This document shows positions 57,583 through 64,000 of a DNA stretch of 64,000 nucleotides, piece by piece (positions within the stretch are counted from its first letter, which is position 1; each line of letters begins with the position of its first letter). Both the position numbers and the translations under genes were made by a program. Source of the DNA: Gnetum montanum (lineage: Eukaryota > Streptophyta > Gnetopsida > Gnetales > Gnetaceae); the NCBI GenBank assembly GCA_015680685.1, contig MNCI01009454.1, positions 76,212-140,211 on the forward strand. Direction: 5' to 3'. Below the pieces are notes generated by a model, which worked only from the letters and a program-made list of their open reading frames with translations, had not been told where the DNA came from and ran no database searches.

Positions 57583-58350
57583 TCACATGAAATTTTTTGT
57601 CCATTTATGTATAATACTAGGAATGTTCAAAATATCTAATAAATGTTGTTTTCTCATAGCATACTTCTCCCTTTGAAGGAATGTAATGGGATTACCTATT
57701 TGGTGATTATTCATGTATTTAAGTACAAATGCCTCATAGTTGAATATGTTGGTTTGATAAGGCAAGTTACTCATAAATTTTTGGATCTGTACATCCTTCA
57801 CAAAACAATTATGTAGTTTCTTGATTATATGTTCAAGTTCAATTAATTTTAAAAATGCATCTATATAACTAAAATGATTTTCTTTCTTTTGTAATGGATC
57901 ATAATAACATATTTCCTGTTGTTTGGTATCAACTGTTACTAGAATCCAATGATAGTAATCATTTTCCAATGAAATGTTACATGGAAAGTATGTAATTATG
58001 TTGTCCAAGATCATTCCCCTTCCTTCAGATAAATAAGAAGTGTAGTCCTCAAATAAAACTCTATTATTCATTTCTAGTTAGTTTATTCTATAGTTATGAA
58101 GCAACTAAAACATTGATGAATCAAATAGATAGTATGATCTACATACCCCATGCCTTACTCCAATGATATATGAATAATACTTAAAAATATTATCTTCTAG
58201 TCCTTTCCATGATCTATGACTTGCTAAGTTAGTCCTTGTGAGGACCTTATCTCTTACGTATAGTAGATTTATGTCCAAAAGATTATTTGAGCTTGGTTTC
58301 TCATCCATTTTAATCTTGTAGGTAGCAAAAATGTCACATTTTTCATCCAC
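57583..58350 (-). pseudogene. Ulp1/SENP-like cysteine protease domain, catalytic Cys lost
   Basis: The 162-residue frame (57583-58071) has DNIITYFPCNISLE, then YYHWILVTVDTKQQEICYYD, which carries the His-Trp and the Asp of C48 proteases. NLPYQTNIFNYEAFVLKYMN follows, where families have Q-x-N-x-x-D-C-G-x-F-V-L-K-Y-M. The catalytic Cys is replaced in the NYEA stretch, so protease activity is not expected. A second frame (58105-58350) just upstream may be its N-terminal part. In plants such domains are common in Mutator- and CACTA-type transposons as well as host deSUMOylases; which applies here is unclear. Confidence 0.62.
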
Positions 58351-60099
58351 TCTTTCTAGTGAAGTAGGAGTTAAAGTCTTCTTCTATTAATCTCCAAATG
58401 AGGTAACTTTTCCTATAGGACATTATAGATAATATTAATCAATAGGCATGAAATCGATATTACTGAAAAAATAATAAAATATTATTTTTATTAATGCAAA
58501 ATCAATGTTAACTACACCTTTAATATTATTAGTATTCACCAATTTCATTAATGATTTATAATGATATTCATATGATTCAAGTACATTGGTTGTATTCATT
58601 AAATATTAGTATTTTAACTTAGGAAACAACTACTACTCATCTCCCATTTAGCAAAGGAGGTGTATGTTATGTATATAAAGCAACACGCCAATGATTTCTC
58701 TTCATGAAATTTGTTTTGTGCTTTTCATCATAGCATTTTTGCACTATGATGTGAACGTACGATGGGTTCTATGTTTTAGTGTAGTTGTTCTATGATTTCA
58801 TAAGCAATTGCATTAGCTTTCTAGTCTTAATAATTTAAGTATGCTATTATTGTATGGCTAGGCTATGCCATATGTTGTTGTTTCTTAAGGCTTCCATTAA
58901 TTCCAAATCTACTCTCATAACATGGTTGTGTTATGGATTTGAGGTTAGTAGCTAAATGTCACTATTAAAACTTTGCAAATACCTATTATTGAATTATGAT
59001 CTACCAAAGGAAATGTATGTTACATGTACAAATCAACACAATGAAATTTTTTTGTGTGTGCTCCTGGTCATTGCACAATTGCAATATGATATGAGTGTTC
59101 GTTGGCTTATCTAACGTTGCATAGTACTTATATGAAATCATAGGTATTTAACATAACATGTTAGTCTTAGGAGTTTAATTTTGATATAATTGAGTGGTTG
59201 TGTTGTGAACTAAATCATAGTTTCTCTATGATTGTGTAATGAAAGCTAAGTACACTTATAATAGAGATATTATTAATTGAATTATTTAAACTAAATAGTC
59301 TAAATAACATGATAAAACCACATTCAACAAAGCTATATTATAATTAGATTTACTAAATAGTAAAAATCTAGGAGGTTATAAAAATAGTGAAAAATTTTGT
59401 ACTTCATGAAAAACATCATTTTCTTTTAGGTATCCCATCACCTACTTTCTAAGGAATCAAGACATGTCAATTATGAATGGTTGATTTGTTATGTTTTTAG
59501 GAGATTTATTACTAATGAGTATTTCTTATAATCTTATTTATTTATATTTGGTGTTTGCTTTTGAACACTATCTCCACGACGTAGTGTCAATGTTGAAATC
59601 TCTTGTTTAGATTCCTACTGAAAGATAATGTACTTGAATTATGATTTGAGTCTTACATAAACATTAGAATAATATAATTCTAAAACCATGTAAGTGATAT
59701 GTACTAGTTCATTGATAATTTTCATATTTTTTATTGCTTGACCTTTGTTTTGATATTTTTAGGGAGCCTTTCATGATTATGTGGTTCACCCTGCTTCTTG
59801 ATGATTTCATATATAAATTTATATGCATAATATAAAAAATAAAAATGGAGATGCATATAGTCAAGTATGATATTACATATTTTTCTTTGACATTTCTTGT
59901 TAGCTTTTAAAAGTCTATTGCTTTGAATTCCTCTATCTAAGTAACATATTTTTCGACCTGTTCTTTAAATTTTCTCTAAAGATGTAATAAATTAATTAAT
60001 ATTTATTTACTTGAACGGAGATGACAATTTAATTTGAAAGTTGGGATTGCCTAATTACCTTTATTTTGCTTGCCTCTTGTAGTGCATGCTTGAGTTTCA
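58351..60099. other. AT-rich interval, no gene recognised
   Basis: No supported frame on either strand. Two loosely similar segments near 58660-58790 and 59000-59120 (both with AAAGGAGGTGTATGTTA/AAAGGAAATGTATGTTA, CAACAC and a GATGTGAACG/GATATGAGTG block) suggest an old duplication about 340 bp apart. Confidence 0.4.
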
Positions 60100-61526
60100 T
60101 TACTACTAACTTTGTTGTGTTAGATACATTTATTTCTCCATGTGTTCCCAAATCAAGCAACTATGATAACTTAAGCAATTGCAATGGTGAAAAATCACTA
60201 ATAACCTATTTGGACAAAATTATTAAAAGAAGCATATCATATATTTGTTTTTACATTCTTTTATATATTCATCTTAAAATGACTATTTTAGCTTTTACCT
60301 TCAATGTCAACACCTCATTAGTAACATCATACTACAAGAAAGGAACACTATGTAGGAAGTCTTCAACCTCATCCTCACCTTCATTATTACTTCCAACTTT
60401 CTTACTCTCCTTCTACAAATTTAAAATAGTTGATAGATTAGTTCATGCTCAAATATTATTCATACTTGAATCAAATAACATTATTTCATAATGTAGTACA
60501 TTACCTAACACTTCTTGGCATTGCAAATGTTAATATAAATTTTAGTAAATCTAGCTTGCCTTTGTGATATACTACTAAGAATTAATTTTTCTTTTCCTTG
60601 TATATCCTCATTAGAATCTATAGGCTCGTCAACCATGAAGTTCATATTCATGTCTATAACTAATTTCCAAAATAATACAACATACTCCATTACTTGTATA
60701 GACACTATACTAAATGATGTAATTTTCTTTAACTCTTGTAAAATATTTGTACCATAGTTTAGACATATAGTATTAACAAATTAGTCATCATTAGTTCCTT
60801 ACAAAGTGAACAATTCTAAGATTTGAGAGTAGAGTGCAAAAGATTTATCTAATTTGACATTAAAATTTTTTGCATTCTCACACCTTGTCAATGCCTTTGG
60901 TCATAGAAAACTACCATCTCCAAATGTAGATGTATGTCTACAAATGTATATTTGTTTGTATTCTAAGTGTTTTCAATGACTATGGTATTAAATGTAAAGA
61001 AAATTAGCAAATAAAATTTGCACTTCATATAGTGATAACACTTTTTCATTCTTAGGCTTGTACCTTTCGAAACCCTTGTATGTCTCATAAAAACTATTCA
61101 AACTATGTCAATGATCATTTAAGATATTGAGAATAGTAGTAGTTTCAATTATGATGGTTTATTGAATTAGTCTGAATAAAGCTTCGAAATTTGGAATTAG
61201 CTCCTCTATTTGAAAGTTCTTTAAGTTTAGAATATATAATGGAATTTCATTACTAGCTGTTGAAAGGTCATCTCTAACCCTGTAGAGGCACAAGCTTAAA
61301 TATTATGGTGGATATGGCTATATTGAGAATCCCTTCTCCATGACTTTGAGTTTAGCATCAAGGTTATTAGATGATCTTCTACGTAGATGTTGAAATAATA
61401 CAGATTGTTCCTTTCAAGTAAGTGTAATTTTTTGTTATTCTACCTCTAATGTAGCAAGTGATTCATTAATCATTTCATAATCTAGTTGATTCTTCTCTTA
61501 AACATTTTTTGACTATAGATCTCTTG
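60100..61526 (-). pseudogene. Degenerate minus-strand coding sequence, part 1
   Basis: On the minus strand, fragments such as NEGEDEVEDFLHSVPF (about 60350), MSIQVMEYVVLFWKLVIDMN (60505-60705) and DDLSTASNEIPLYILNLKNF (about 61200-61280) read like decayed protein rather than random AT-rich sequence. No family is recognised. It lies upstream of the Ulp1-like domain on the same strand and could belong to the same ancient transposon or gene. Confidence 0.32.
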
Positions 61527-61531
61527 GTCTT

Positions 61532-62346
61532 TGATGAGTCATGAATTGTTGGCTATGATATCACACCCATGATATCACGTACATGATATCGTAGCCTGTC
61601 TCCTCATCTATAAATAAGAGGTAGGCAGATCTGGTAGGCAGTTTTGGATAGTTTTTGGAGTTTTCAAGTTTTTAGTTTTTAGTAGTTTTTTTCTCTCAAC
61701 CCTTTTCTCCCAGTGCATGCCCGTAGTGTGGTGATTGTAATTGTACAACATCCTTATTCAAGTGTGACGTACTTGGACATGCACATGACTGGCAATAAAG
61801 ATTGAGATTACTTCATCATTGCAGCATACACTTAGCTTAATTATTCATTTAATTGTTATTGTTATCTACTGCTTTCTTAGTTAATATCTCTTTACCCTTA
61901 TCTCCTAGTATGCGGAATGAGTACGACTTAATCATGAGCATTTAAGTGTGACTACTTGGTAACCCAGTAGCATACCTAGGCCATGCGTTTGGTAATCCCA
62001 ATGGTAGTTGTGCACAAGGTCCAAGATGTGTACAAATGATTAAGGAACAGATGCTCATCACAGTTAGGCTAGTTTATATTCTCTCTCACTCTCTCTTCTA
62101 GTTTAGTTGATATTATTTACCAATCATACCTAGGAGTAGCATTAATTAGGAACACATCATTCACCTCGCTCTGGACTAAACCATATGTGACAAAGCTAAT
62201 ACTAGTCCAGGTGGGAAGACAACAAACTGCGATCTACGAGTAACCCTCTAGATACCACAACTAGTCCATCTACAAAGTTCGATCAGATCGTGTGTGAAAC
62301 GCTTGTATTCGTATGGTTGAGTGTAGGGGTACCTTGCCACTCATTA
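61532..62346 (+). mobile_element. Solo LTR G with perfect 5-bp target duplication
   Basis: An 815-bp LTR runs from TGATGAGTC to CACTCATTA, flanked by GTCTT on both sides (61527-61531 and 62347-62351). It has the GATATC array, TATA box CTATAAATA (about 61609), CAATAAAG (about 61793) and the conserved end GTATGGTTGAGTGTAGGGG. Internal sequence is absent, so it arose by LTR-LTR recombination. The intact duplication and the boxes suggest it is younger than A, B and C. Confidence 0.92.
61557..61590. promoter_or_regulatory. U3 GATATC box array in solo LTR G
   Basis: Three intact GATATC boxes start at 61557, 61571 and 61585, exactly 14 bp apart. The second spacer, ACGTACAT, has the GTAC core. The TATA box follows about 20 bp later. 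Confidence 0.6.
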
Positions 62347-62351
62347 GTCTT

Positions 62352-63962
62352 GTCAAATCATATTTTTTTTGTAAAAAGCCATAAGTACCACTTTTAAATC
62401 ATGAAGTTGTTTCAACTCATTGCAATAATCTTCCAATTTTTGTAGCTTTGTAATATTTACTTTTCTTTTATTATCTTTTTCTTTGAAGTATATGAGAAAT
62501 ATTTCTCTATTTTTAATTTTGTTAACCATGTTCTTTTTCTCATTTTAGATAATCCACAAAGTGACTAGAAGACATTTAGTGTTAGAAACGTTAGACTATT
62601 TTTTATGCAAACCTCACCCATTGATAAATGAAGGTAACTTTGTAGTTGCTTGATCTCAAACATTTCAAAAATTATAACAATCATTAGAAATTTGTATAAG
62701 GAGCTTACACTCCTTTAAATTACTTTTTGTACATTTATAAATGGATGATTTTGCATGTTATTGTCACACATAGTATGCATTGAAAAGAAAAATAAAGAAA
62801 TCAATCACACACTTCTTACTCAAAACTATATGTTAAACCATTATAGGATTTTATGATATTCTCATTAACATGCTTTTTGACAATGTCAACTGAAATATTA
62901 TTTTGATAACATTAGCTTCTCTCACATGGAACCTCCTCAATGTAGCATGGCTTATAGTATAGCCTTTGCCTATCATTAGTACCTTTATATATTTTCTTTA
63001 TAATATCTATTAGTGTGTTAGGTGATATAATTTTTATTAGTATTCATTTTAAAGTAATATTTTTCATCTTATAAAATTATATTCAAAATCTATTCAGTTA
63101 ATATTATCAAACATTATCTCTCTTCAAATCGCTAAGGAACAAGTGCACACATATTTTTTCTTTGTAATAACTTTTTTACTATTTGGATTGTATGCTATTT
63201 TTCAAGGATCTAGAAGCCTACCTTTTCCTCTTAAAGCTCAGAGATGATTTTTGCAAAGGATGAATTGGCTGTATTAATTTCCAGTGGCATCAAAATACAC
63301 TCTTTCATTATTACTATCATATTCTTAGTGAAGTAATCCATGAGGCTATTAACATATGATTGATTAAGAGTGTGTATTCTAAATTTATCTATAGTAGAAA
63401 TACATTTGCTTATGTTGGCCTTAAATAGCTTATTCTTAGAAGGAATAAAATATTTATTGAAAGCTATCATGAAATTGTAAGTCTTGTTGATGAGTTTCAT
63501 TGTCTTTTCCTCTCTTTTTTTTGTCTACATTTTCAAATCCACAATTGGTTTAATGGTAGGTCTTTTGATTGATAGAAAAAGATGAATAACTATCTTCCTC
63601 ACATCTAGTGTTATCTTCTTATTACTATATACCTAGCATGAATACTTAACCTTCTCTCTCATTAGTGTCATAATGGAATTGGTTATTTCATTTTGCTACT
63701 TAGATAGAATTAGACTAATGTTTGTGACAATATTTCCTATTGTCTTATTAGTGGTTACCAATATTAGATCATATTTTTTCATAGTAGTTTTCTCCCTAAT
63801 GAATTCATCAATGAAGGGGTTTAGGATCAGCAAACCCTCTTGCATCATTATTGAGGTTGACCCCTTAATAATCTCAACATGAAGCTCTACTATTCTTTCT
63901 CCATAGTAAATAACTATCCCAACACAATCATACACATGAGTTTCTTTGCTTAGAGATATCAA
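62352..63962 (-). pseudogene. Degenerate minus-strand coding sequence, part 2
   Basis: Frames 63231-63500 (MKLINKTYNFMIAFNKYFIP..CISTIDKFRIH) and 63696-63962 (MISLSKETHVYDCVGIVIYY, then QEGLLILNPFIDEFIREKTT) look like protein remnants separated by stops. No domain is recognised. The sequence may be the upstream continuation of part 1, with G inserted between them. The region 62352-63230 itself has no convincing frame. Confidence 0.3.
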
Positions 63963-64000
63963 GTATAGATTTTTAAATGTTCCTTGCTATGCCATGACAT

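Noticed and set aside
60066-60491. 141-residue plus-strand open frame with hydrophobic stretches
   Set aside because: The minus strand here reads more like decayed protein (acidic stretch NEGEDEVEDF); no domain or start context supports the plus frame.
1-64000. tRNA, rRNA or snRNA genes
   Set aside because: Looked for cloverleaf-type and conserved RNA motifs by eye and saw none; the tRNA-like matches are primer sites only. A covariance-model scan would settle this.

Overview
This window looks like repeat-dominated nuclear DNA from a seed plant with a large genome. A gymnosperm-like genome is my best guess, because the LTR elements are old and heavily nested and there is only one clean gene in 64 kb. 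The species cannot be determined from the sequence. About 46 kb (positions 1-50,075) is layered LTR retrotransposon. The remainder is AT-rich DNA with one intact gene, a degenerate Ulp1-protease-like coding region and isolated LTRs.

Layout. 1-3945: 5' end of a minus-strand Ty3/Gypsy element (D: protease, gag, 5' LTR). 4653-9161: complete but decayed minus-strand Ty1/Copia element (E). 9169-9483: about 120-bp tandem repeat. 9484-35938: plus-strand Gypsy element B with two 911-bp LTRs, split inside pol by minus-strand Gypsy element A (16661-29925). About 36420-50074: 3' part of plus-strand Gypsy element C, whose LTR is split by minus-strand Gypsy element F (39955-49940). 50090-50430: relic of another reverse transcriptase. 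53044-53802: intronless gene for a 252-residue acidic protein made of two related repeats. 54640-55265: decayed LTR (H). 57583-58350: Ulp1-like protease relic. 60100-63962: degenerate minus-strand coding sequence interrupted by a solo LTR (G, 61532-62346) with a perfect 5-bp target duplication.

The Gypsy elements form one lineage. They share a tRNA-Asp-type primer site, LTR ends TGATGA/TCATCA (some TGATAA or TCATTA), gag-PR-RT-RH-IN order and an unusual gag cysteine/histidine motif. A, B and C also carry a long accessory ORF between pol and the 3' LTR, in the position of Athila env-like genes. F lacks it.

The most interesting signal is regulatory. The U3 parts of the LTRs hold short boxes in a fixed rhythm of 14 bp, with 20-21 bp between pairs. 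B, D, F and G use GATATC boxes; A and C use RTTGATG/ATCGATG boxes. A shorter array of the same kind, followed by a TATATATAG box, lies inside A and inside B upstream of the accessory ORF, and in each case its box type matches that element's own LTRs. This suggests a dedicated internal promoter for the accessory gene that shares its cis-code with the genomic promoter.
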